64,000 bases of DNA from Salinicola halimionae (lineage in GTDB: Bacteria > Pseudomonadota > Gammaproteobacteria > Pseudomonadales > Halomonadaceae). Made by a program: the position numbers and the translations under genes. Positions 8,424-16,558 of this stretch are shown piece after piece. Within the stretch, counting starts at the first letter, position 1, and the number at the start of each line of letters is the position of its first letter. Below the pieces are notes generated by a model. The model saw only the letters and a list, made by a program, of their open reading frames with translations. It was not told the origin of the DNA and did not search any database. Where the stretch lies: assembly GCF_003206065.1 (NCBI RefSeq), contig NZ_PZJQ01000004.1, forward strand, positions 655,168 to 719,167, given 5' to 3'.

Positions 8424-11192
8424 ATGTCATCCACATTACGATTTCTCCGAGCGCCGATGCGCGGGGTGGTGGTTCCACTGGCCGAGGTCCCCGATCCGGT
8501 CTTCGCCGAGGGTGCCATGGGGCCTGGCATTGCCATCGATCCGTTGGGGGAGACGCTGCATGCACCCTGCAACGGGGAGATCATCCAATGCGCGCGGACC
8601 GCGCATGCGATCACGCTACGTGACGACGGCGGTCAAGAATGGCTACTGCACATCGGCCTCGATACCGTCGATCTCAATGGTGAAGGATTCGAGTTGCTGG
8701 TTGCGACCGGTGAGCGAGTCTCTGCCGGCAATACGCTGTGCCGGTTCGACGCCGATCGTCTGGCGCAGCGGGCCAAAGCGCTCGTCACTCCCATCGTGCT
8801 GATCAACGGCCCCGACACCGAGCTGGCGACACTGGTCGCACCAGGGACGATCGTCGAGATGGGTGAGGACCTGCTGCAGTGGCAGGGATCTGGGGCGGCG
8901 ATAGCTGCTGTTCGGAAGCCGTCCTCAGGCGGTGAAACCGTCCAAGGCGAGGCAATCATCGCTGCCGCCAGCGGTCTACATGCGCGTCCCGCAGCGCGGC
9001 TGCGAGCGATCGCCCAGACACACAGGGTCGAACTGACGCTGTCGCGGATTGGCAGGATCGAGGCCGGAAAAGACAGGAATGGAGAGAGCAGGGGCGGCGA
9101 GGACACTCGCGGCGAGGGCGCCGTGAGTGTCGCCAGTCTGAGCGCGTTGCTGAATCTGGGCCTGGTTCAGGGCGACCGAGTCACTGTCTCGGCGCGCGGT
9201 GCGGGGGCGCAGGCTGCGGTCGACGTGGCTACCACACTGCTGGAGACCCCCGAGTCTCAGGATAGTCCCCCACAGCGCGAACCACAGCAGCAAGTGCAGG
9301 CCGGCGAGCAGTCACTAGTGCCACAGAGGTCCGATGCCGAGGCAGGCTCTGATCTCTCCAGAGGTCTGCTGAGCGGTCTGGCGGCGAGTTCTGGCCTGGC
9401 GGTCGGGCCACTGGTTCGCTACGAAGTGTCGTTGCCCGACGTCGCCGATGCCGCGAGCGACCCCGAACAGGAAAAGCAGGCGCTGGCCGCCGCTATCGCC
9501 GAGGTCGATGCCGGACTCGAACGTTCGACACAGGCGGCGAGGGCGCGTGGTCAGGAGACCGAGGCGGAAATATTCGAGGCGCACCGTGCCTGGCTGGATG
9601 ATCCCGTTCTGCGCGCGGCGGCCGAGGCGGAAATTGCCGGTGGACGTAGCGCCGGGCGTGCCTGGTACCTGACGCTGGAAAACGAGATTCATCGTTTGCG
9701 TGGCGGTGACAACGCGCTGCTGGCGGCGCGGGCCGATGACCTGCGTGATCTGCAGCGCCAGGTCATGCAGCCGTTCGCGACCGAGGTGGCGACGACTCTG
9801 GCTGGGCTAGAGGGGGCGATTCTGACGGCACGGGAGCTCACACCCTCCCAGTTCATCGAGGTGGCGGATCGGATTGCCGGGCTGTGTCTGGCCGCTGGCG
9901 GTCTGACCTCTCACGTTTCAATTCTGGCGCGCTCGCGCGGGTTGCCATGCCTGGTCGCCATGGGCGATGCGCTGATGGAGGTCGCCAGCGCCAAGGCATG
10001 TCTCGATGTCCGCCCCGACGAGTCGCGTGGTGAACTGGAACTGGCGCCAGACGATCAGTATCTGGCAATGATCGGTACCCGGCAGACGAGGCAGCGCCAG
10101 CAAGCGGAGGCGGATCGAGCCGCCGCGCACGATCCGGCGGTGACGCGTGATGGGCGTCATCTGCAAGTCGGTGCGAACATTGCTTCCAGTGCGGAAGCAC
10201 GAGTCGCCGCACAGGCGGGGGCCGATGGCGTCGGGCTGATGCGCAGTGAGTTCCTGTTTCTGGAACGAAAGGCCGCGCCGTCGCTCGCCGAGCAGGGAGC
10301 CGAGTATCGCGCTGCTGTCGAGGCGATGGGTGGCAAGCCGGTCATCGTTCGTCTGCTGGATATCGGCGGCGACAAGCAGCTCCCCTATCTATCGCTGCCG
10401 GCAACGCCCAACCCGGCGCTGGGAGAGCGCGGCGTAAGGCTGTGGCAGATGCATCCTGCGCTGTTCGAAACGCAACTCGATGCACTGCTTGAAGCAGGCC
10501 GCGAACTGCCGCTCTGCGCGGACGGTCTGTCGACGCTGCGGCTGATGGTGCCGATGGTTGCCGATGTGAGCGAGTTGCGCTGGGTGCGAGGACGACTCGA
10601 GTCACGAGCCGCCGAGCTGGGTATCGAGCGGCTGCCGGCACTGGGGGTGATGATAGAGGTGCCGACGGCGGCGCTGTGTGCCGAAAGCCTGGCGGACGAG
10701 GCCGATTTCCTCTCCATCGGTACCAACGATCTGACCCAATACGCGCTAGCCATGGATCGCGAAGTCGCGTCGCTGGCGTTGCGTAACGACGTGCTCCATC
10801 CAGGCGTGTTGCGGCTTATCGCTTTATGTCTCGAGGGTGCTGCCGGTCGCTGTCCAGTAGCCGTTTGCGGCGCGGCGGCGGGGGATCCGCTGGCGGGAGC
10901 CTTGATGGCGGCCATGGGCATCGAGGAGCTTTCCGTCGAACCCGGACGCGTCGCTGCCGTCAAGACGGTCCTGCGTCAGCTGGACGCCGGCGTGCTGGCC
11001 GCGCGGCTGCCGTCGCTGCTCGCGCTGGAAGATGCCGCCGCTGTCAGACAGGCGCTGAAAGAAATGCTGCAATCCGACGTGACGAACGCAAACGTCCAGC
11101 GCATCGAGGAAGCATCCCTTGGCCTCGATCAAGCAGTTGCCGACACCGATCCAGCGAATCCGAATAGCAACAATACGACAACAAGATATTGA
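8424..11192 (+). CDS. nagF: PTS EIIA-HPr-EI fusion protein
   Basis: A 922-residue multiphosphoryl transfer protein carrying phosphate from PEP to the GlcNAc permease. Residues 1-150 are a glucose-family EIIA with His76 in LLHIGLDTVDLNGEGF. Residues about 174-270 are HPr with His186 in SGLHARPAARL. A Gln/Glu-rich linker (about 275-315) leads to Enzyme I, with His497 in GGLTSHVSILARSRGLP, the PEP-binding VGLMRSEFLFLER, and a late active-site Cys in AVCGAAAGDP. A plausible GGGAG-type ribosome site precedes it. It stands 105 bases after nagB2, a gap holding a hairpin, and 10 bases before nagE. The gene name follows the Pseudomonas nag cluster. Confidence 0.9.
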   Translation: MSSTLRFLRAPMRGVVVPLAEVPDPVFAEGAMGPGIAIDPLGETLHAPCNGEIIQCARTAHAITLRDDGGQEWLLHIGLDTVDLNGEGFELLVATGERVSAGNTLCRFDADRLAQRAKALVTPIVLINGPDTELATLVAPGTIVEMGEDLLQWQGSGAAIAAVRKPSSGGETVQGEAIIAAASGLHARPAARLRAIAQTHRVELTLSRIGRIEAGKDRNGESRGGEDTRGEGAVSVASLSALLNLGLVQGDRVTVSARGAGAQAAVDVATTLLETPESQDSPPQREPQQQVQAGEQSLVPQRSDAEAGSDLSRGLLSGLAASSGLAVGPLVRYEVSLPDVADAASDPEQEKQALAAAIAEVDAGLERSTQAARARGQETEAEIFEAHRAWLDDPVLRAAAEAEIAGGRSAGRAWYLTLENEIHRLRGGDNALLAARADDLRDLQRQVMQPFATEVATTLAGLEGAILTARELTPSQFIEVADRIAGLCLAAGGLTSHVSILARSRGLPCLVAMGDALMEVASAKACLDVRPDESRGELELAPDDQYLAMIGTRQTRQRQQAEADRAAAHDPAVTRDGRHLQVGANIASSAEARVAAQAGADGVGLMRSEFLFLERKAAPSLAEQGAEYRAAVEAMGGKPVIVRLLDIGGDKQLPYLSLPATPNPALGERGVRLWQMHPALFETQLDALLEAGRELPLCADGLSTLRLMVPMVADVSELRWVRGRLESRAAELGIERLPALGVMIEVPTAALCAESLADEADFLSIGTNDLTQYALAMDREVASLALRNDVLHPGVLRLIALCLEGAAGRCPVAVCGAAAGDPLAGALMAAMGIEELSVEPGRVAAVKTVLRQLDAGVLAARLPSLLALEDAAAVRQALKEMLQSDVTNANVQRIEEASLGLDQAVADTDPANPNSNNTTTRY

Positions 11193-11202
11193 GGAGCGCG
11201 TC

Positions 11203-12894
11203 ATGACCACGACCTTCGGTTCCCGGCTCATGGCCGGTCTTCAAAAACTCGGGCGCTCGCTGATGCTGCCCATCGCAGTGTTGCCGGTGGCGGGTCTGCT
11301 GCTGCGGCTGGGCCAGCCGGATCTGCTCGATATCGGCTTCATCGCCAATGCGGGCAATGCGGTATTTTCCAACCTGGCGTTGATCTTCGCCATCGGTGTG
11401 GCGGTCGGTTTCGCCGACGATGACAACGGAGCTGCCGGGCTGGCCGGGGTGATCGGCTATCTGGTCCTCACCGCGGTACTGGAAACCCTGAGTCCCGATA
11501 TCAACATGGGGGTGCTCTCGGGCATCATCATCGGCAGTGTGGCCGGGGTGCTCTACAACCGTTACAAGTCGATCAAACTGCCGGACTACCTGGCGTTCTT
11601 CGGCGGCCGGCGTTTCATTCCCATCGTCACCGGGCTCTCGGCAGTGGTGCTTGGTGGCATCTTCGGTCTGATCTGGCCCCCGGTTCAGCAGGGCATCGAC
11701 CAACTGGGGCAGTGGCTGATCGATGCCGGCGATCTCGGCCTTTTCGTCTATGGCGTGCTCAACCGCATTCTGATCGTGACCGGGCTGCACCACGTGCTCA
11801 ACAGCTTCGTATGGTTTGTGTTCGGCAGTTTCGACGGCGCCACCGGCGATCTCAATCGCTTCTTCGCCGGCGATCCAACTGCCGGCAGCTTCATGGCCGG
11901 CTTTTTCCCGGTGATGATGTTCGGCCTGCCGGCAGCGGCGTTGGCGATGTACCGCGCCGCCCCCCGGTCACGCCGCGCCCAGGTCGGCGGCCTGTTGCTG
12001 TCGTTGGCGTTGACCGCCTTTCTGACCGGTGTTACCGAGCCGATCGAGTTCTCGTTCATGTTCCTGGCGCCCGCGCTGTATGCGATGCACGCCGTTCTTA
12101 CCGGCATCTCGATGGCGGTGATGAACATGCTCGACGTCAAGTTGGGCTTCACTTTCTCCGCCGGGGCTTTCGATTACGCGCTTTCCTACGGCCTCTCCAC
12201 CAACGGCTGGATGATGATCCCGGTGGGGCTGGTCTATTTCGTGCTCTACTACGGCATCTTTCGCTGGGCGATCGTTCGCTTCGATCTCCCAACACCCGGC
12301 CGCGAACCGGAAGTGGCGGCAGTGAGCGTCAGCCGCGATCCCGGCGAAAGGGGGCCTGCTTTCGTGACCGCCCTGGGGGGGGCGGCCAATCTGGTCAGTG
12401 TGGGCGCCTGTACCACACGCCTGCGTCTGGTGATGGAGGACGACGCCGCGATCGACGAGCCGTCGCTCAAGGCGCTCGGCGCTCGAGGGATTCTGCATCT
12501 GCGCGGTGGCGGTCTGCAGGTGATCCTGGGGCCGATCGCCGATGCCGTGGCCGACGACATTCGGGTGGCGGTGCGCGATCATGGCAAGACGCTGGAAGTG
12601 CCGGTGGCGGTCGAGAGCGATGCGGCCCTGAGCGATGCCTCCCTAGCTAATGCCAAACTGGATGATGCTTCACGTCAGGCATGGCTGGCGGCGCTGGGCG
12701 GCACGGACAATATCCGGAACATCGCCGCCGTGGCGACGACCCGGCTGCGACTGGAGTTGGACGATCGCGGGGAGATCGACGAATCCGCACTCCAGGGGCT
12801 GGGTACCGCCGGCATTCAGGAAGTCGGCAGCGGCGTCGTCCATCTGGTGATCGGCCGCCAGGCGGGCGCGGTGGCCAACAGTCTCAAGACTTGA
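11203..12894 (+). CDS. nagE: GlcNAc-specific PTS permease EIICB with a second, degenerate EIIB
   Basis: A 563-residue inner-membrane transporter that phosphorylates GlcNAc during uptake. Residues about 1-360 are the glucose-family EIIC (GLHHVLNSFVWF and GVTEPIEFSFMFLAP motifs). A first EIIB begins near 387 with Cys403 in GACTTRLRL, the phosphorylation site. A second EIIB-like domain (about 492-563) has AVATTRLRL, so Ala511 stands where the cysteine should be. The start ATG at 11203 follows GAGGAG and is 10 bases after nagF. EIIA is supplied by NagF. The second EIIB cannot carry phosphate by the normal chemistry and may be structural or regulatory. Confidence 0.92.
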   Translation: MTTTFGSRLMAGLQKLGRSLMLPIAVLPVAGLLLRLGQPDLLDIGFIANAGNAVFSNLALIFAIGVAVGFADDDNGAAGLAGVIGYLVLTAVLETLSPDINMGVLSGIIIGSVAGVLYNRYKSIKLPDYLAFFGGRRFIPIVTGLSAVVLGGIFGLIWPPVQQGIDQLGQWLIDAGDLGLFVYGVLNRILIVTGLHHVLNSFVWFVFGSFDGATGDLNRFFAGDPTAGSFMAGFFPVMMFGLPAAALAMYRAAPRSRRAQVGGLLLSLALTAFLTGVTEPIEFSFMFLAPALYAMHAVLTGISMAVMNMLDVKLGFTFSAGAFDYALSYGLSTNGWMMIPVGLVYFVLYYGIFRWAIVRFDLPTPGREPEVAAVSVSRDPGERGPAFVTALGGAANLVSVGACTTRLRLVMEDDAAIDEPSLKALGARGILHLRGGGLQVILGPIADAVADDIRVAVRDHGKTLEVPVAVESDAALSDASLANAKLDDASRQAWLAALGGTDNIRNIAAVATTRLRLELDDRGEIDESALQGLGTAGIQEVGSGVVHLVIGRQAGAVANSLKT

Positions 12895-12902
12895 GTCACG
12901 AG

Positions 12903-12965
12903 AACCTTGAACATGGCATCAAGGTTGGTGCATCGAGGCCAGCGGGCAATTGACGCCCGCTGGCC
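12903..12965 (+). repeat. Two consecutive hairpins after nagE
   Basis: AACCTTGA/TCAAGGTT (12903-12910 with 12919-12926, 8-base loop) is followed by an 11-bp stem, GGCCAGCGGGC/GCCCGCTGGCC (12937-12947 with 12955-12965, 7-base loop). Neither has a T-run. They mark the probable end of the nag operon, or an attenuating or mRNA-stabilising region before the HAD gene. Confidence 0.5.
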
Positions 12966-13053
12966 CGGCTTCGACACTGGAGCGTTCAAACGTGAAGATC
13001 GTGGCTAACAGCGCGCCGCTGGACGTTCGATGCCATCCATCCAAGGAGACACC

Positions 13054-13854
13054 ATGCCTCAGTACTTGATTGCCAGCGACCTCGACAACACCCTGTTGAA
13101 TGCCGAGCATCGCATCGACGCGCTGACCCACGAAACGCTGAGAGCATTGTCGGCCCAGGGGCATGTAATCGTGCTGGCCTCCGGACGTCACTATCACGAC
13201 ATCGCCGCGATTCGTGGACAACTGGAGATTCCGGCCTGGATCATCAGCAGCAACGGTGCCCACGTCCACGATCCCGACGATCGGCTCGTCAATGAAACCC
13301 TGGTGCCGACCGACCAGGTTCAGGCACTTGTCGAACTGCCGCGCCCGGCCTCGGTGAGACTCAATATCTATACCCACGACCGCTGGCTGATCGATGCCGA
13401 GGCGCCCGAACTGCTGCCGCTGCATGCGATGAGCGGCTTCACCTACCAGGTCGACGATATGCGCGATCTGGACAGTGAACACGTCGGCAAGGTGCTCTAT
13501 ATCGGTGAGCCGGCGCTGCTCGAGCCACTGGAGCGAACTCTGAGGGACCGGCATGGCGATGCGCTGCATGTTACCTATTCGGCAGCCAACTCGCTGGAGA
13601 TCATGCAGCGGGGTGTGAACAAGGCAACCGCACTGAGTCGCGCGCTCAAGGCGCTAGACCTACCCATCGAGCGGGCGCTGGCGTTCGGCGACAACTTCAA
13701 TGACGTCGAGATGCTGACGCTGGTGAGCAACGCCTACGTGGTCTCCAATGCCCACCCGGAGGTCATCGAGCAGCTGCCCCGTGCCAACAGGATCGGCGCC
13801 CATCACGAATCGGCCGTGGCGCATACGCTGCGAACGTTCTTTGCCCTCGATTGA
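13054..13854 (+). CDS. Cof-type HAD-IIB sugar-phosphate phosphatase
   Basis: A 266-residue haloacid-dehalogenase phosphatase of the Cof/YidA group. The nucleophile motif is SDLDNTLL (residues 7-14), motif II lies around VLASGRH, the lysine motif is GVNKATALSRALK and the metal motif is FGDNFNDVEML. DNT replaces the commoner DGT. The ATG at 13054 has AAGGAGA at proper spacing, preferred over an in-frame ATG eight codons upstream. It follows the nag genes in the same direction after two hairpins, so it may dephosphorylate an excess sugar phosphate, but the substrate is not readable from sequence. Confidence 0.85.
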   Translation: MPQYLIASDLDNTLLNAEHRIDALTHETLRALSAQGHVIVLASGRHYHDIAAIRGQLEIPAWIISSNGAHVHDPDDRLVNETLVPTDQVQALVELPRPASVRLNIYTHDRWLIDAEAPELLPLHAMSGFTYQVDDMRDLDSEHVGKVLYIGEPALLEPLERTLRDRHGDALHVTYSAANSLEIMQRGVNKATALSRALKALDLPIERALAFGDNFNDVEMLTLVSNAYVVSNAHPEVIEQLPRANRIGAHHESAVAHTLRTFFALD

Positions 13855-13938
13855 CCTCGGCGCGTGGCTTCACCCGATCTCCACCGTCACGGTTCACGGC
13901 AAACGCTGATTCTGTTTCGCTGATTCTATATCGAGAGT

Positions 13939-14979
13939 TCAGCGCTTTTCTGCGGAATCGTCCAGCCTGCGTAACTGCTGCCAGACCTCACGTCGGAGGT
14001 CGGCGAGACGCGGCTGCTCGTCGCGTTCGAAGGCGACCGGTCGGGTGGTGCGCATGGCACGCAGCCCGAGGCGAGCCGTGAGCAGCCCGGCGCCCAGGCC
14101 TTGCCCGGCGCGGGTCGAGAGCTTGGCGGCCAGATTCATCGACAGCAGGTCCATACCGGCATCGCTGACCATCTCGCTGGCACCGGCGAAGGCCATGTTA
14201 CGCAGCACTTCCCGAAAAAGGCGCAGGCGGCTGGCGTAGCCGAGCTGCAGGCCGTAGAGCGCGGCGATGCGGTCGAGCATAGCGATGTTGCGCCATGCCA
14301 TCAGCGCCATGTCGACCAGTGTCAACGGACTGACCGCGACCATTACCGCGGTTTCTCCCGACATCCGCGTCACCAGCCGCCGTGCGGCCTGGTCGCGGGG
14401 ATTCAGGATGTGATGGGCGACCAGTTCGCGGGTTTCCTGCGCCGTATGATGTTCCTGATGGGCATGGAGAAAGGACTGCCAGTGCGGATGATCCTTGGAG
14501 AGTCCCATCTGACTGCGTAACTCATCGGCCAGTGCCAGAGGGTCCGAGTCGGCGTCGCTGGTATCGCCGATCCATTCGTCGTCCAGCCGCTGGCGCAACC
14601 GCGCATGGCGGCGCAGTTTGCGCAGTCGCCATAGCTCTCCGCACAGCGCCTTGGCGCCCAGCCCGACGGCGAGCAGGCCGACCAGGCTCCAGGCGCCAGC
14701 GAGCCAGTCGCCGCCGAGCGCGGAGGTATAAAGTAACTGCACCGCCTCGATCGTACCCAGGCCTAGGCTGCCACCCAGGACCGTCATCAACCCCCAGCGG
14801 CGCTTGCGCGGCGGCTTGATCGCGGCATCGAGTGCCGGCGAGTCAAGGTCGTCGGCTGCGGTGTAGGGATCGCTGGCCTGGGTCGGCAGATAGGCCTGTG
14901 CTGCCTGTAGCGAAGCATCCTCAGCGGGCGTGGGCGGTTCGTCGAACGTGAAACGTTGTCCGGGGCGCGGGTCGCTCAT
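13939..14979 (-). CDS. ycjF: YcjF family (UPF0283/TIGR01620) membrane protein
   Basis: A 346-residue protein with a Pro/Asp-rich N-terminal segment, two hydrophobic helices (LMTVLGGSLGLGTIEAVQLLY and the following WLAGAWSLVGLLAVGLGAKALC region) and a C-terminal domain with GETAVMVAVSPLTLVDMALMAWRNI, typical of YcjF. Start ATG 14979 overlaps the ycjX stop as ATGA. The pair ycjX-ycjF is conserved in proteobacteria and is linked to envelope stress, though its biochemical role is unknown. Confidence 0.85.
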   Translation of the reverse strand: MSDPRPGQRFTFDEPPTPAEDASLQAAQAYLPTQASDPYTAADDLDSPALDAAIKPPRKRRWGLMTVLGGSLGLGTIEAVQLLYTSALGGDWLAGAWSLVGLLAVGLGAKALCGELWRLRKLRRHARLRQRLDDEWIGDTSDADSDPLALADELRSQMGLSKDHPHWQSFLHAHQEHHTAQETRELVAHHILNPRDQAARRLVTRMSGETAVMVAVSPLTLVDMALMAWRNIAMLDRIAALYGLQLGYASRLRLFREVLRNMAFAGASEMVSDAGMDLLSMNLAAKLSTRAGQGLGAGLLTARLGLRAMRTTRPVAFERDEQPRLADLRREVWQQLRRLDDSAEKR

Positions 14980-16367
14980 CGAAGTTTGTCTCCCATCAGC
15001 CACTCCAGCGCGGCGTCCATGCGAATATGCGGTAGCGCCGCCGGGATCGCGGGTGCCGGTCGGAACGGCGTGAAGGCGAAGCCCTGGCGTCGCCAGAACT
15101 CGGGGTCCGGAAGTTTGGCCGGGACGTCGCCGGGATAGACCAGTAGCGGCTCTCCGTCGAGACCGTGTCCGCGCAAGGCGGGCTGGCGCTTGCCATCGCT
15201 TTCGACCTCTCTCGGTTCGGTAGCCCGGATCGATGCCAGCGAGAAGGCTCGAACCGGAACATTGGCGAAGCGCAGATCCTTGATCGGTTCGGCCAGTAAC
15301 GATTCCAGTAGAGTGACCAGATTGGCGTGCTGGTCCGGGGTCACGTGATCGGCCTTGGTGGCGGCGATCGCCAGGCGATCGATGCGTGGCGAAAACAGCC
15401 GGTTCAGCAGGCTGCGTTTGCCGTAGTCGAAACTTCGCATCAAAGTCGCGAGCGCCTGAGACAGATCCTCGAAACGCTCGGGTCCGGCATTGAGCGCGCC
15501 GAGCACGTCGACCAGCACGATCTGCCGGTCAAAGCGGCGAAAATACTCACGATAGAAGGGTTTGACCACGTGCTGCTGATAGAAGCGAAAGCGCTTTTTC
15601 AGCGCCTGATAGAGGCTGGAGGCAGGCAGCGCTTCCAGCGTCTGGCGGTCATCTTCGCCGACGCCGGGTAGCGGAAAGAACTGCAGTACCGGGGCGCCCT
15701 GGAGATCGCCCGGTAGCAGGAATCGGCCCGGCTGCAGATGCGAGAATCCGGCTTCTCGCGCCTGGCGCAGAGAGGCCGCGTAGTGCTCCGCAAGTTCGGC
15801 CAGCCGCGACTCTTCCACCGTCTCGTCGGCTGAATGCTTGGCGACGGCGTCCTGCCAGTGTTGGGCGTATTGGCGGCGTTCCGGTCCCATGTCTTTGAGC
15901 TGGGCTTCACTCCAGCTGAGGAAGTCATGTTCGAGCAGTGGCAAATCCAGCAGCCACTCGCCGGGATAGTCGATCAGATCCAACGTCAGCGTGGCGGTAT
16001 CGCCCAGCAGGCCTCGGGCACGCCGCGTCTTGTAACGCAGCTTCAGACGTAGTTCGCTGATGCCGCGCGTCGGCTCCGGCCACTGGGGCGGTGACGCCTC
16101 GAGCGAGGCCATCGCTTCGTCGTAGGGGAACCGCGGGATGCCGAGATCGGGCTGGGACACGCGCTGCGCGCCGAGCAGACGCGCCTCGCGAGCAGACTTG
16201 AGCAGATCCAGACGCGCATCGATGCCGGCGTGTCGCAGTTGATTGACCAGCGAAGTCAGGAATGCCGTCTTGCCGGCGCGCGAAAGCCCGGTGACGGCCA
16301 GGCGCAGTTGACGGTCCCGGCCGCGATCGATCAGATTCTGGAATTCATGAGTCAGTTGTCGGCGCAT
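14976..16367 (-). CDS. ycjX: YcjX family P-loop GTPase-like protein (DUF463)
   Basis: A 463-residue protein with Walker A motif AVTGLSRAGKTAF (about residues 24-36) and a probable Walker B/G3-like LDLIDYPGEWLLDLPLL (about 130-145). A later QIVLVDVLGALNAG and ATKADHV (NKxD-like TKAD, about residue 335) fit the DUF463/YcjX family. It is the upstream, coupled partner of ycjF. YcjX is often heat-shock or envelope-stress induced in enterobacteria; no sigma-32 promoter is obvious here. It is separated from the symporter upstream by a strong terminator. Confidence 0.88.
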   Translation of the reverse strand: MRRQLTHEFQNLIDRGRDRQLRLAVTGLSRAGKTAFLTSLVNQLRHAGIDARLDLLKSAREARLLGAQRVSQPDLGIPRFPYDEAMASLEASPPQWPEPTRGISELRLKLRYKTRRARGLLGDTATLTLDLIDYPGEWLLDLPLLEHDFLSWSEAQLKDMGPERRQYAQHWQDAVAKHSADETVEESRLAELAEHYAASLRQAREAGFSHLQPGRFLLPGDLQGAPVLQFFPLPGVGEDDRQTLEALPASSLYQALKKRFRFYQQHVVKPFYREYFRRFDRQIVLVDVLGALNAGPERFEDLSQALATLMRSFDYGKRSLLNRLFSPRIDRLAIAATKADHVTPDQHANLVTLLESLLAEPIKDLRFANVPVRAFSLASIRATEPREVESDGKRQPALRGHGLDGEPLLVYPGDVPAKLPDPEFWRRQGFAFTPFRPAPAIPAALPHIRMDAALEWLMGDKLR

Positions 16368-16465
16368 CGCCTCTTTTCCGAAGAAAGCCTACGCGCATGG
16401 TAAACGATATGAGCGGGGGTGAGGGCGGTGAGGCAGAGCGCGAGCGTTAAAAGGGAAGGGGACGA

Positions 16466-16501
16466 AAAACGACGACGCCTCGCACGGTGGCGAGGCGTCG
16501 T
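16466..16501 (-). terminator. Rho-independent terminator after the Na+/solute symporter
   Basis: A perfect 12-bp stem (ACGACGCCTCGC at 16472-16483 with GCGAGGCGTCGT at 16490-16501, 6-base loop) is followed on the minus strand by CGTTTTTC. It lies about 60 bases after the symporter stop. Confidence 0.85.
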
Positions 16502-16558
16502 TCTGGTTGCGTTGAGTCGCGGTCGCTTTCAACGCGTGAAGCTGTGGTCGACTCAGTC

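Noticed and set aside
11712-12650. 312-residue plus-strand frame within nagE
   Set aside because: Arg-rich alternative frame of nagE; no motifs.
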